Shown in pieces: positions 17,530-27,500 of a DNA stretch of 64,000 bases (its first letter is position 1; each line of letters opens with the position of its first letter). The stretch is from NCBI RefSeq assembly GCF_900094595.1, contig NZ_FMAD01000011.1, positions 124,001 to 188,000 of the forward strand, written 5' to 3'. A program made the translations under genes and the position numbers. The notes under the pieces are model-generated. The model did no database searches, was not told the origin of the DNA, and saw nothing but the letters and a program-made list of their open reading frames with translations. This stretch comes from Cupriavidus alkaliphilus (GTDB taxonomy: Bacteria; Pseudomonadota; Gammaproteobacteria; Burkholderiales; Burkholderiaceae).

Positions 17530-18582
17530 CTAGCTGCCGCCACCAATCCTGACCGCCGGCCGCGCCTCATGGTCCAGTCCTGTTGTGCTTCCAGCGTCTG
17601 GAACGATTATCGCCAGCGTCCTGGGCTCGTCGGCCCTGCCGGCCGGGATATGCTCGTCGACGAAATACAGTGGCCGATTCTTGCTCTCGTTGAACATCCT
17701 GCCGAGATACTCCCCCAGCACGCCAATTCCGATCAGCTGGACCCCGGACAGGAAGAGATTCGTCACCATGAGCGAGGGATAGCCGCGAACCGGATCGCCG
17801 TAGACCAGGGCTTTGTAGAACACGAGAGCGGCGCCGATAAACGCCAATGCGGCAATCAACAGGCCCACGTAGGTAGCGATCTTCAGCGGGGTAATCGAGA
17901 ACGACGTGATTCCTTCCAAAGCGAAGGCCCAGAGCCGCGGGTAATTGAACTTTGATGCGCCCGCGGACCGTGGAGCGCGCTCATAGCGCAGTGCGACCTG
18001 CGAATAGCCGATCCAGGAGAACAGCCCCTTCATGTAACGATGCTGTTCGCGCAGGGACCGCAGCGCTTCCACAGCGCGTCGGCTCAACAACCTGAAATCT
18101 CCGGTGTCCTCCGGAATGTGGACGCGGCTCAGGGATTGAATGACCCGATAGAACAGGTATGCCGTGGCCTTCTTCAGTCGTGTTTCGCCCCTCCGGCTGA
18201 CGCGCTGGCCATACACCACATCGTTGCCCGCTTGCCACAGCCGAAGAAACTCGGGGATCAGTTCTGGCGGATCCTGCAGGTCAGCATCGATGACAATGAC
18301 AGCATCGGCGTCCGCATGGTCCAATCCGGCTGACAGGGCGATTTCCTTGCCGAAATTGCGGCTCAGGTTGACGATGGCAATGCGCGGATCCTGCTGCCGC
18401 AGCGCCAGCAGAATGCCCAGCGTGTGATCGTTGCTTCCGTCGTTCACGTAAACGACGGTCGTGCGCAAGCACTCGATGCCATCGAGCGTTGCTGACAACC
18501 GCGCGTGAAACTCCCGAACGACGGCTTCTTCGTTGTAGACAGGGATCACAACGGCTAGGGACCCGTATCCAGAGTAAGTCAT
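17530..18582 (-). CDS. Family 2 glycosyltransferase, GtrB/polyprenyl-phosphate sugar synthase type
   Basis: This 350-residue enzyme has the GT2 opening VVIPVYNEEA (residues 11-20), the YVNDGSNDHT motif and the metal-binding DAD at 99-101 within VIDADLQDPPELIP. The C-terminal half has two long hydrophobic segments (around TPLKIATYVGLLIAALAFIG and LFLSGVQLIGIGVLGEYLG). This architecture is that of GtrB/ArnC/DPM1-like synthases, which transfer a sugar from a nucleotide donor to undecaprenyl phosphate on the cytoplasmic side. A GtrA flippase is not visible nearby. The membrane glycosyltransferase downstream on the same strand is the probable user of the product. Start at ATG 18582. Confidence 0.88.
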   Translation of the reverse strand: MTYSGYGSLAVVIPVYNEEAVVREFHARLSATLDGIECLRTTVVYVNDGSNDHTLGILLALRQQDPRIAIVNLSRNFGKEIALSAGLDHADADAVIVIDADLQDPPELIPEFLRLWQAGNDVVYGQRVSRRGETRLKKATAYLFYRVIQSLSRVHIPEDTGDFRLLSRRAVEALRSLREQHRYMKGLFSWIGYSQVALRYERAPRSAGASKFNYPRLWAFALEGITSFSITPLKIATYVGLLIAALAFIGAALVFYKALVYGDPVRGYPSLMVTNLFLSGVQLIGIGVLGEYLGRMFNESKNRPLYFVDEHIPAGRADEPRTLAIIVPDAGSTTGLDHEARPAVRIGGGS

Positions 18583-19050
18583 GCCATCTCGCTATTGTTT
18601 CCATCAGAGCGTCGAGCCGTAGCGCTTGAAGTCCGGATGGAAAGCGCACCGGCCGCGCCGAATGTCTCCTTTATGGAAGGGCTAGTTTAGGGCGCGTGGA
18701 GCTAGGTTTCGTGACGGGCGTCACAATCCATCAAGCGCCGAAGGCGTTATCGACACGCGCAATCTCTACAGCACGGCATTGACATCCCCAAAGGCGAGTT
18801 GCGCGAACTTCGCGACTGCGAAAGTCATTTCGTGTGCATGTCTTGACTGGAGCGGAGCGTCGACTCGCCAGAACGTCTACGAGAGAACTTCAACTGATGG
18901 CGGAATACTTGGTCAGCACCCGGTGCGTGCGCAGCGCCGCAGCATACGATGGCTTTACGGGCTCGATGATTGCTGACGGACCGCGCTGGCCGGCGGACCC
19001 TATTCATGCACCGTGATCGTTGCAGCGGTTGCATTAGCCGGCAGGCAGTC
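18583..19050. other. 468-bp intergenic region with no confident gene
   Basis: This gap separates the start of the GT2 gene from the end of a LysR gene. It should hold the glycosyltransferase promoter. The only structure I see is the short inverted repeat GTGACG-GG-CGTCAC at 18711-18724. Open frames of 60-70 codons on both strands here have no recognisable motif, and codon use gives no support for them. Confidence 0.5.
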
Positions 19051-19941
19051 CTACTTACCCCCCTCCGCCACCCCCCGCAACCACTCCGCGAACCCTCGAA
19101 TCAGCCCCTGCTTGGGATTATCCCCACGCCATACGATGTAGCAGTTATGGCTGGCCGGAAAACTGTCCGCCAGCGGCTGCACCAGTCGCCCCGCGGCGAT
19201 CGCTTCGCGTGCCAGCAAGCCTCGCGTGAGCGCCAGCCCCATCCCGTTGGCCGCGGCTTCGATCAGCAGTGCCCGACAGTCGAACACGATGCCGTCCTCG
19301 GGCTCGTCCAGCGCCACGCCCGCGGCCGCGCCCCACTGCGACCAGCGGAAGCGTGCGTGCCGCAGCCGCGGCAGGTGCGCGGCGTCGGCCGCGGTCATGC
19401 CGGCGTGCCGCTGGGCGAAGCCTGGGCTGCATACCACGATGATGTCGTCGTCCAGCAGCTTCAGGCACTGGTAGCCGGTGAACGGCGCGGGCCCGTAGCG
19501 CAGGCTGACGTCCAGGTCGGAACGGGCAAAGTCGGGGTCTTCGGTGCTGGCGGCGATGGACAGGTCGAGGCCAGGCAGCGCCTCGCGCAATTGCGGCAGC
19601 TTGGGCACCAGCCAGGCGCCGGCCAGTTCGGGGCTGACATTGACATGCAGCGACTGGCGTTCGCGCGCGCGCCGCGCGGCTGCGCCGGCCAGAGACAGTT
19701 CCACCGCGCGCAAGGCGCGGTCGAGGTCGTCGGCCAGTTCGCGCCCGGTGGCGGTCAGCTCCAGTTGCCGGCCGGCACGCAGGAACAGGGTGCAGCCCAG
19801 CTGTGACTCCAGCGCACGGATATGCCGGCTGATGGCGCCATGCGTTACGCACAGCGCATCGGCGGCGCGCGTCATGCTGCCCGTGCGCGCGGTCGCGGCA
19901 AAGGCCTGGAGCACTTGCATCGAGGGGAGCCTGCGGATCAT
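19051..19941 (-). CDS. LysR-family regulator, GcvA-like
   Basis: This 296-residue regulator has the N-terminus LPSMQVLQAFAATARTGSMTRAADALCVTHGAISRHIRALE, the LysR winged helix with its recognition helix around residues 30-46. The effector domain runs from about residue 90. It is divergent from the molybdenum hydroxylase genes, with a clear T-N11-A type inverted repeat in between. It most likely activates or represses that enzyme in response to its aromatic or aldehyde substrate. Effector identity is not visible. Confidence 0.92.
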   Translation of the reverse strand: MIRRLPSMQVLQAFAATARTGSMTRAADALCVTHGAISRHIRALESQLGCTLFLRAGRQLELTATGRELADDLDRALRAVELSLAGAAARRARERQSLHVNVSPELAGAWLVPKLPQLREALPGLDLSIAASTEDPDFARSDLDVSLRYGPAPFTGYQCLKLLDDDIIVVCSPGFAQRHAGMTAADAAHLPRLRHARFRWSQWGAAAGVALDEPEDGIVFDCRALLIEAAANGMGLALTRGLLAREAIAAGRLVQPLADSFPASHNCYIVWRGDNPKQGLIRGFAEWLRGVAEGGK

Positions 19942-19951
19942 GGCTGTGATC

Positions 19952-19972
19952 TTGCCTCACAGGTGATGGCAA
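19952..19972. promoter_or_regulatory. LysR operator between the regulator and the molybdenum hydroxylase operon
   Basis: TTGCC (19952-19956) and GGCAA (19968-19972) are complementary arms separated by exactly 11 bases, with an inner TCAC/GTGA pair. This is the canonical LysR box geometry, about 11 bases upstream of the LysR start and 92 bases upstream of the hydroxylase start. Confidence 0.65.
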
Positions 19973-20063
19973 AACAAGTCGATTGTCCCGCCATGCCGCG
20001 CGCCGGATACTGGGCCGCAACCGAACCGGCCCCCCGAAGCCGGTGCGCAACGAGGAGACCCCC

Positions 20064-20549
20064 ATGAAATTGCAGTTGAAGATCAACGGCAAGCGCCACG
20101 CCGTCGAGGCCGAACGCGACATGCCCCTGCTGTGGGTGCTGCGCGATTACCTGGGCTATACCGGCACCAAGTTCGGCTGCGGTGCCGGCCTGTGCGGCGC
20201 CTGCACCGTGCATGTCGACGGCAAGGCGGCGCGCGCCTGCATCACGCCTGTCGGCAGCGTAGCGCGCGCCGACATCACTACCATCGAAGGATTGTCGGCC
20301 GACAATTCGCACCCCGTCCAGCGTGCGTGGATTGCCGAGCAGGTGCCGCAGTGCGGCTATTGCCAGTCGGGCATGATCATGGCGGCTTGCGCCTGGCTGA
20401 AGGACAACCCGTCGCCGCGCACGGAGGATATCCGCGCCGGCATCACCAACCTGTGCCGCTGCGGCACCTATCCGCGCATCGAACGCGCCATCCTGCGCGC
20501 GGCCACCGCGCAGAACGCGGGCGATCCCAAGGCGAGGGCGTCATCGTGA
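20064..20549 (+). CDS. (2Fe-2S)-binding small subunit of molybdenum hydroxylase (IorA-like)
   Basis: This 161-residue electron-transfer subunit has two [2Fe-2S] sites. The plant-ferredoxin-type site uses Cys39, Cys44, Cys47 and Cys59 (FGCGAGLCGACTVHV...AC). The helical C-terminal site uses Cys97, Cys100, Cys131 and Cys133 (CGYC and CRC). The ATG at 20064 has GAGGAG upstream and gives the normal family length. Its stop overlaps the GTG start of the large subunit. It passes electrons from the molybdenum centre, probably to a cytochrome or quinone acceptor that is not encoded here. Confidence 0.94.
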   Translation: MKLQLKINGKRHAVEAERDMPLLWVLRDYLGYTGTKFGCGAGLCGACTVHVDGKAARACITPVGSVARADITTIEGLSADNSHPVQRAWIAEQVPQCGYCQSGMIMAACAWLKDNPSPRTEDIRAGITNLCRCGTYPRIERAILRAATAQNAGDPKARASS

Positions 20550-22690
20550 GCCATCTCCACACAAGCCGCCGCCGTTTCCTGCAAGCCGCCGGCGCCATGC
20601 CCGCGGCGCTGGTGCTGGGCTTTCACCTGCCGCTGGCGAAGGCCGCCGAGGCGCGCGCGCCCGCGCGCGATCCGGACGACGTCAACGCCTGGCTGCGCAT
20701 CGATGCCGACGGCGGCGTGACCATCATGGTGCCATCGGCCGAGCTGGGGCAGGGCGTGATGACCTCCGCACCCATGCTGATCGCCGAAGAGCTCGAGTGC
20801 GACTGGCGCCAGGTGCGGGCTGAGCTTGCACCGACCGACCCGGTCTACAACAACCGCATGTTCAAGGTCCAGGCGACCGCCAGCAGCACCTCGGCGCGCT
20901 GGTCGTTCGAGCCGCTGCGCCGCATCGGCGCCACCGCGCGCGAGATGCTGCGCGAGGCCGCCGCGCAAAGCTGGAGCGTGCCGGTGGCGCAATGCCGTGC
21001 CGTGCAGGGCGTGGTGCGGCACGAGCCCAGCGGGCGCACGCTGGGCTACGGTGCGCTCGCCGCGCGCGCTGCCACGCTGCCACGCCCGGCCAGCGTGGCG
21101 CTGAAGGAACCGCGCGACTGGAAGCTGCTGGGCCGCCCGACGGACCGGCTCGACGTTCCGCTGAAGACGCGCGGCGCCGCGGTGTTCGGCGTCGACGTCA
21201 GGGTGCCGCGCATGCTGGTGGGTTCGGTGATGGCGTGCCCGGCCTTCGGCGGCACGCTGCGCCGGGTCGATGCCCGGCCGGCGCTGGCGCTGCGCGGCGT
21301 GCGGCGCGTGGTGCCGCTGGACGATGCCGTGGTGGTGCTGGCCGACAGCTACTGGACCGCGCGCAAGGGCCTGGCCGCGCTGCAGCCCGAATGGCAGTTG
21401 CCGCAAGGCAAGCTGGCCGGCGACGCGGCGCTGATGGCCGGTTACCGCGATGCCGCGCGCCATGCCTCGGCGGTGGCGCTGCGCCACGGCGACCCGGACG
21501 CGCAGCTGCAGGAAGGGCAGGCCTACACCGCCGAATACGAGGTGCCATACCTCGCCCACGCCACCATGGAGCCGATGAACGCCACCGCCGATGTGCGTGC
21601 CGACGGCGCCGAGATCTGGGGTCCGACCCAGGTCTGCGGCGAGATCGCGCAGCGGCTGTCGGGCGCGCTCGGGCTGCCTGCCGAACGCATCGCCGTGCAC
21701 GGCACCTTCGTCGGTGGCGGCTTCGGCCGGCGCGAGGAGTTCGATGTCTTTGTCCAGGCCGCGCTGGCATCGAAGGCGGCGGGGCAGCCGGTCAAGCTGA
21801 TCTGGTCGCGCGAGGAAGACATCCAGCACGATTTCTACCGGCCCGCGGCGGCGGCGCGCTTCAGCGCGGTGCTGGCACCGGACGCGGCCGGCATCCGCGC
21901 GCTGGATGCGCGCCTGGCCTGCTCGTCGATCTATGTCCGCAATTTCCCGGACCGGGTCAAGGGCGGGGTCGACCCGAAATCGGTCGAAGGGGTGGTGGAC
22001 CTGCCTTACGCGCTGCCCCACGTGGCGGTGCGCCATGCGATGGTCAATACTGCCGTGCCGGTGGGGTTCTGGCGCGGCGTGGGTTATACGCAGAACACCT
22101 TCTTCGCCGAGAGCTTCATCGACGAACTGGCCCATCACGCCAAAGCCGATCCGCTGCAGTTCCGGCTGAAGCTGCTGGCCGACCGTCCGCGTCCGGCGCG
22201 CTTGCTGCAGCGCCTGGCGCAGCACGTCGGCTGGGGCAGCGCGCCGGCAGGGCGCTGCCACGGCGTGGCGCTGTCGCAGGCGTGGGGTTCGCTGTGCGCG
22301 ACGGTGGTGGAACTGTCGGTGCAGGGCCAGCGCATCACGCTGCACCGCGTCGTCAATGCCATCGACTGCGGCACGGTGATCAACCCGGCGACGGTCGAGC
22401 GCCAGCTGGAGGGCGCCAGCATCTGGGGCCTGAGCGCGGCCATGACTGGCGCCATCACCATTGCCGACGGGCGCGTGCAGCAATCCAACTTCCACGACTA
22501 TCCGCTGTTGCGGCTGGCGCAGACGCCGCGCTTCGAGGCGGTGCTGGCGCCCAGTGGCGAGCGCATCGGCGGCGTGGGAGAGTCGGCGGTGCCGACGCTG
22601 GCGCCGGCGCTGGCCAATGCGCTGTTTGCCGCGACTGGCCAGCGGCTGCGCTCGCTGCCGCTGGCGCGGCACGGGTTCGAACTGGCATAG
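20546..22690 (+). CDS. Molybdopterin-binding large subunit of aldehyde/isoquinoline-type oxidoreductase (IorB-like)
   Basis: This 714-residue catalytic subunit belongs to the xanthine oxidase family, single-chain IorB type. It starts at a GTG that overlaps the small-subunit stop (GTGA). The N-terminus SRRRFLQAAG is a twin-arginine signal, so the folded holoenzyme is probably exported or membrane-anchored on the periplasmic face. Cofactor-domain motifs include GTFVGGGFGRREEFD and the catalytic glutamate near the end in GGVGESAVPTLAPAL. Isoquinoline, nicotinate and various aldehydes are oxidised by relatives. There is no FAD subunit and no cytochrome c subunit in the window. Substrate is unknown. 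Confidence 0.92.
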   Translation: MSHLHTSRRRFLQAAGAMPAALVLGFHLPLAKAAEARAPARDPDDVNAWLRIDADGGVTIMVPSAELGQGVMTSAPMLIAEELECDWRQVRAELAPTDPVYNNRMFKVQATASSTSARWSFEPLRRIGATAREMLREAAAQSWSVPVAQCRAVQGVVRHEPSGRTLGYGALAARAATLPRPASVALKEPRDWKLLGRPTDRLDVPLKTRGAAVFGVDVRVPRMLVGSVMACPAFGGTLRRVDARPALALRGVRRVVPLDDAVVVLADSYWTARKGLAALQPEWQLPQGKLAGDAALMAGYRDAARHASAVALRHGDPDAQLQEGQAYTAEYEVPYLAHATMEPMNATADVRADGAEIWGPTQVCGEIAQRLSGALGLPAERIAVHGTFVGGGFGRREEFDVFVQAALASKAAGQPVKLIWSREEDIQHDFYRPAAAARFSAVLAPDAAGIRALDARLACSSIYVRNFPDRVKGGVDPKSVEGVVDLPYALPHVAVRHAMVNTAVPVGFWRGVGYTQNTFFAESFIDELAHHAKADPLQFRLKLLADRPRPARLLQRLAQHVGWGSAPAGRCHGVALSQAWGSLCATVVELSVQGQRITLHRVVNAIDCGTVINPATVERQLEGASIWGLSAAMTGAITIADGRVQQSNFHDYPLLRLAQTPRFEAVLAPSGERIGGVGESAVPTLAPALANALFAATGQRLRSLPLARHGFELA

Positions 22691-22859
22691 CGGGGTGCGG
22701 GCACGTCCGCAAGTGATGCCGCTGCCACGATCACGGGGACCATCATGACGTAGCGGCGCCGCGCTGTGTGTCATACCACGCACGGTGCCCTACGCCCCGG
22801 GCGCGGTTCTTCCCTACACTGGAGCATGGCGCCTTGTCGCCGCCCAGGGGAACACGCCT

Positions 22860-23891
22860 ATGCCGCCCGAGCCTGTCCAAGCCAAGCCCGTGGCGCTGGC
22901 CTTGCAAGGCGGCGGCATGCACGGCGCATTTACCTGGGGCGTGCTGGACCGCCTGCTGGAAGACGGCCGGCTGGTGATCGAGGGCGTCAGCGCCACCAGC
23001 GCCGGCGCGATGAACGGCACGGTGCTGGCCTATGGCCTGATGCAGGGCGGCAGCGACGGCGCGCGCCAGGCTCTGCATGACTTCTGGGAGGCCATCGCGC
23101 ACTCGGCGCAGCGCTTCAACCCGTTGCGCTGGCTGCCGTGGTTCAAGGGCAGCCATACGCTGGGGCTGAACCATTCGCCGCTGTACGCCATGGCCGACAT
23201 CACGCTGCGGCTGCTGTCGCCGTACCAGTTCAACCCGGGCAATGCCAATCCGCTGCGCGACGTGCTGCTCGGCCAGGTGGATTTCGCGGCGCTGCGCGCG
23301 CATTGCCCGATCCGCCTGTACCTGTGCGCGACCAATATCGAGACCAGCCGCATCCGCATCTTCGCGCAGGAAGAGCTGAGCGTCGACGCGGTGCTGGCCT
23401 CGGCCTGCGTGCCCACGCTGTTCCAGGCGGTCAGCATCGACGGCCACCATTACTGGGACGGCGGCTACGTCGGCAACCCGGCGATCTTTCCGCTGATCTA
23501 TCACTGCGAGACCCACGATGTCGTGATCGTCCACATCAACCCGATCGTGCGCCGCGGCGTGCCGACCACGGCGGCGGAGATCCTGAACCGGGTCAACGAG
23601 GTCAGTTTCAACTCGTCATTGATGCGCGAGATGCGCGCGATCGGCTTCGTCACCACGCTGATCCAGCAGGGCAAGATCGACCGCAACGAGATGAAGGAGA
23701 TGTGGATCCATTCGATCCGCTCGGACGAAACCATGGCCGCGCTCGGGGTCTCGACCAAGTACAACGCCGACTGGGACTTCCTGTGCACGCTGCGCGACCA
23801 GGGCCGGCAGGCCGCCACGCTCTGGCTGGATCGCAACTATGACTGCGTAGGCCAGCGCTCCAGTGTCGATATCACCGGCGAATTCCTGTAG
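22860..23891 (+). CDS. Patatin-like phospholipase family protein
   Basis: This 343-residue cytoplasmic protein has a patatin fold. The oxyanion loop QGGGMHGAF lies at residues 16-24. The nucleophile Ser47 sits in SATSAGAMNG, where the first position of the usual GxSxG is alanine, and the catalytic Asp200 is in the DGG motif (YWDGGYVGNP). No signal peptide is visible. The ATG at 22860 has AGGGGA upstream. The family hydrolyses phospholipids or polyhydroxybutyrate-type esters. The last 20 bases overlap the end of the convergent HD-domain gene. Confidence 0.88.
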   Translation: MPPEPVQAKPVALALQGGGMHGAFTWGVLDRLLEDGRLVIEGVSATSAGAMNGTVLAYGLMQGGSDGARQALHDFWEAIAHSAQRFNPLRWLPWFKGSHTLGLNHSPLYAMADITLRLLSPYQFNPGNANPLRDVLLGQVDFAALRAHCPIRLYLCATNIETSRIRIFAQEELSVDAVLASACVPTLFQAVSIDGHHYWDGGYVGNPAIFPLIYHCETHDVVIVHINPIVRRGVPTTAAEILNRVNEVSFNSSLMREMRAIGFVTTLIQQGKIDRNEMKEMWIHSIRSDETMAALGVSTKYNADWDFLCTLRDQGRQAATLWLDRNYDCVGQRSSVDITGEFL

Positions 23892-24513
23892 TCGCCGGCT
23901 GGGCCAGCCGCCAGGACAGATTGGCACGCGCCTGCGCCTCGTAGCGCGACCGGAACAGGTCGGTGGCATAGATGCGGGGACTGTCAAGCAGGCGCTGCAG
24001 GAAGGCCCGCTCGGCGGCGTCATAGGCGGCATCGTCCAGGTCGGTGCGCTCCGCGCGCAGGCGCGCGCCGTTGTCCTGGAAGCGCGCGCGGCTGTATCCC
24101 AGCGCGGCCAGGTCGATGTCGGCGGTGAAGCGCCCGGCCAGGCTGGCGGGCACGTCGGCGTGGGTGGTTTCCAGGATCAGCGTGGCGACGCGCCCGGCGG
24201 CGGCGACCGTGCCGGCGGACCACTGCTGCAGCCACGCCGCGCTGCGCGCTTCATTGTCGGCGGCGCCGGGCACGTAGATGACGTCATGGCACCACAGCGC
24301 CAGTTCCACGTCGGCGGGATCCGGTATCGCGCTGCGCGCCCAGTCGAGGTCGTGCAGGCAGCGGCGCACATGGTCCAGGGTGTGGTAGTGCCGGGTCGGC
24401 TCGCCGTAGCAGCGCGCCAGGTCGGCATACGCGTCCGCTGCGCGGGTGCCGCCCGCCAGCGTCCAGAGCGCGACAAAGCGCTCTTGCAGCGGGCTGGCGG
24501 CGGCGGTAGTCAT
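23872..24513 (-). CDS. HD-domain metal-dependent phosphohydrolase-like protein
   Basis: This 213-residue protein has an HD-superfamily pattern: YHTLDHV at residues 43-49, then CHDVIY with the HD pair at 76-77, and a glutamate-rich DNEARSA at 86-92. It resembles a family of predicted metal-dependent HD phosphohydrolases of unknown substrate. The ATG overlaps the stop of the large cyclase/ATPase gene by four bases, so its translation is coupled to that protein. This suggests that it hydrolyses a nucleotide product or acts in the same signalling path. Its 3' end overlaps the convergent patatin gene by 20 bases. Confidence 0.75.
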   Translation of the reverse strand: MTTAAASPLQERFVALWTLAGGTRAADAYADLARCYGEPTRHYHTLDHVRRCLHDLDWARSAIPDPADVELALWCHDVIYVPGAADNEARSAAWLQQWSAGTVAAAGRVATLILETTHADVPASLAGRFTADIDLAALGYSRARFQDNGARLRAERTDLDDAAYDAAERAFLQRLLDSPRIYATDLFRSRYEAQARANLSWRLAQPATTGIRR

Positions 24514-27500
24514 GCGCGCGCCGGACCCGTGTCGCGGGCCGTGTCGTCGGCAAGCTCGGCAAGCAGGGCCCGCGCCTCCTGCCAGTCGGCGCCATCGGTG
24601 CCCTCGCTGAAGCTGCCGTGGATGCGCGCCAGCGCTTCGCGCGCGGCGTCGCGCTTGCCCTGGCGTTGCCACAGCCGCGCCAGGCTGAGCGCGGCCTGCA
24701 GTTCCAGCGGCCTGGCGCCCTGGCCGTGCGCGACCGCCAGCGCGCGCTGGAAACAGGCCTCGGCTTCATGGCTGGCGGCGGCACCGGCATCGGGCGCGGC
24801 CAGCTGCAGCAGCAAGTCGCCGCGCAGCCGATAGACCCCGGCCTCATCGAGCCGCTCGCCGGTTTCTTCAATCATGGCCTGCGCACGCGTCAGCACGTCC
24901 AGCGCGGCGGCTGGCTGGCCGGCCTTGCCGCAGGCCTCGGCCAGCATCGCCAGCAGGTTCGGCATGCCGAGTTCGCCGCCGGTGGCCTCGTAAGCCGTGA
25001 GGCCGCGGCGCATCCGCGCAATGCCTTCCTCGTGGCTGCCCTGATCGGACAGCGCCCAGCCCTGCAGCACGGTGCCCCAGGCCAGGTAGATCGGGAAGCC
25101 CTGTTCGCCCGAAATGGCAATGGCGGCTTCGGCATACTCCCTGGCCTGCGCGGGATCGCGGCGCCAGCGGTACTGTTCCGCCGCGAACACCAGGCACAGC
25201 GCCAGGTTGTAGGCATCCGGGCGCGCGCGGGCCAGCGCCAGCGCCTCGCGGCTGCGCGCGAGGGCCTGGTCGGCAAAGCCCTGGTACCACAGGATCCAGG
25301 CCAGCGTGCTGGTGGCATGGACCATCGGGTCGCGGCCGTAGCCAGTCAGGAAGTCATAGGCGGAGTGCTCCGGGTGCGGCACCGCCAGCACGGCCTCCAT
25401 ATGCGCGCGCGCTTCTTCCAGCAGGCCCAGGCGGAACAGCGTGGCGCCCAGCGCGCGGTGGCCTTCGGCCAGCTGCTTGGGCTTCTGCGACTCGGTAGCC
25501 AGCGCCAGCAGGCGCCGCGCCAGCGGCAGCGACACCTGGTATTGCGCGCGCAGTTGGTAGAACGCCCACATGCCCAGCTGCGCCGAGAACACATAGGGTG
25601 TCTGCCGCCCTTGCTCGCACAGCGACATCGCGCGCCGGTAATTGGCCTCGACCTCGGGCGAGGCCTGGCCCCGCGCCGCGATCAGCGCGGGCCCCAGCGT
25701 CAGCAGCAGCGTCAGCTCCAGGCGCGCGCGCTCGCCGCTGTCGGGCTGGCGCTTGAGCAGGGCAATGGCCTCGCTCAGGTGCCGGATCGCTTCTTCCTGC
25801 GCTGAGCGCTGCAGCGCCTGCTGGCCGGCGCAGTGCAGGTACTCGACCGCCTTCGGCACATTGCCGCTGTGGCTGTAGTGGTGGGCCAGTTCGCTGCAGT
25901 AGTCCTTGAGCCGGCCGTGGAACATCGCCTCGATCGCCTGCGCCGAGCTTTCATGCAGGGCGCTGCGGCGCTCGGTCAGCAGCGAGCTGCCGGCCACTTC
26001 CTGGGTCAGCGCGTGCTTGAAGGCGTACTCGACCTCGGGGAAGGCGGGGCGTTCGTAGATGAAGTCGGCGCCCTGCAGGTCGCGCAGCAGCGGATGCAGG
26101 CGCTCTTCGGGCAGGCCGGTGACGCGCAGCACCAGGCCCAGCGGAAACTCCTTGCCGATCACGGCGAGGGTCTGCAGCAGCTCCTTCTGCGCCAGCGGCA
26201 GCCGGTCGATACGGGCCGCCAGCACCCCCTGCACGGTGGTCGGGATGTGCAGCAGCGCCGGCGCCTTCTCGATGCGGTAGCTGCCCGGCTGGCCCAGCAG
26301 CGCGCCTTCCTCGGCCAGGGTCTGGACCACTTCCTCCATGAAGAAGGGATTGCCTTCGGTCTTGTCGAGGATCAGCCGCTTCAGCGGCGCCAGGCTCGGG
26401 TCGTCGCCGAGCAGCGCGGTCAGCAGCTCCTGCGCCTCGGCCTGTCCCAGCGGCTGCAGGCGCAGCTGCGAGTAATGCGCGCCCGCTTCCCAGCGGTGGC
26501 TGTACTCCGGCCGGTAGTTCACCAGCAGCACGATGCGCGCGCCGGGCACGTGGTCGACCAGCATGTTGAGGAAGGCCTCGGTCTCGCCGTCCAGCCATTG
26601 CAGGTCTTCGAAGATGACTTCCAGCGGCTGGTTCTGGCTTTCGCGGACCAGCAGCCGCGCAATCGCCTCGAAGGTGCGCTGGCGCCGCAGGGCCGGATCC
26701 ATGGTCGGCAGCTGCGAGTCGGGCTCGACCACGCCGAGCAGGTAGAGCAGGTAGGGCAGGTGCTCTTCCAGCGAGCGGTCCAGCGTCAGCAGCCTGCCGG
26801 TCAGCTTCTCGCGGCAGCTGCGGTCGCCGTCGTGCGCGGTGATCTGGAAATAGTTCTTCAGCATCTCGATCAGCGGCAGGTAGGCAAAGGCCTTGCCGTG
26901 CGAGACCGAGAACGTCTCCAGCGCCAGGCAGCCTTGCTGCGACCTGACCTTGAATTCATGGAACAGCCGCGACTTGCCGACCCCGGCCTCGCCGACCACG
27001 GCGACGATGCGACCGTGGCCGGCCTTGGCCTGCTCCAGCGCCGCGTTCAGGTGCGCAAGTTCGTCCTGGCGCCCGACAAAGCGCGCCAGGCCGCGGTGCG
27101 CGGCCACCTGCAGCCGCGTGCGCAAGGCTCCCGGGCCGATCACCTCGTACACCGCCAGCGGCTCGCGCACGCCCTTGACGCTGGTGGTGCCCAGTGCCGT
27201 GAACTCGAAATAGCCTTCGGTCAGCTTGTGGGTCGACTCGCTGACCAGGATCGACGCCGGCGTGGCGATCCCTTCCATGCGCGAGGCGATATGGATGGTG
27301 TGCCCGACCGGATCGTAGTCGGTGTGCAGGTCGTCCTTGCGGATCGAGCGCACCACCACCTCGCCGGTATGGATGCCGATGCGGACCTGCAGCGGAATGC
27401 CTTGCTCCAGGCGCACGCGGTCGCTGTGCCGGTGCATCGCATCCTGCATGCGCAGCGCCGCGTACAGCGCGCGCAGCGCGTGGTCCTCGTGGGCGATGGG

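Noticed and set aside
18779..19034. Two short overlapping open frames of about 65 codons in the empty gap before the LysR gene
   Set aside because: No ribosome-binding site, motif or codon bias supports either strand.
20468..22783. A 771-codon open frame on the minus strand across the molybdenum hydroxylase large subunit
   Set aside because: It is the antisense shadow of a gene with complete cofactor motifs; its translation is arginine- and histidine-rich and shows no domain.
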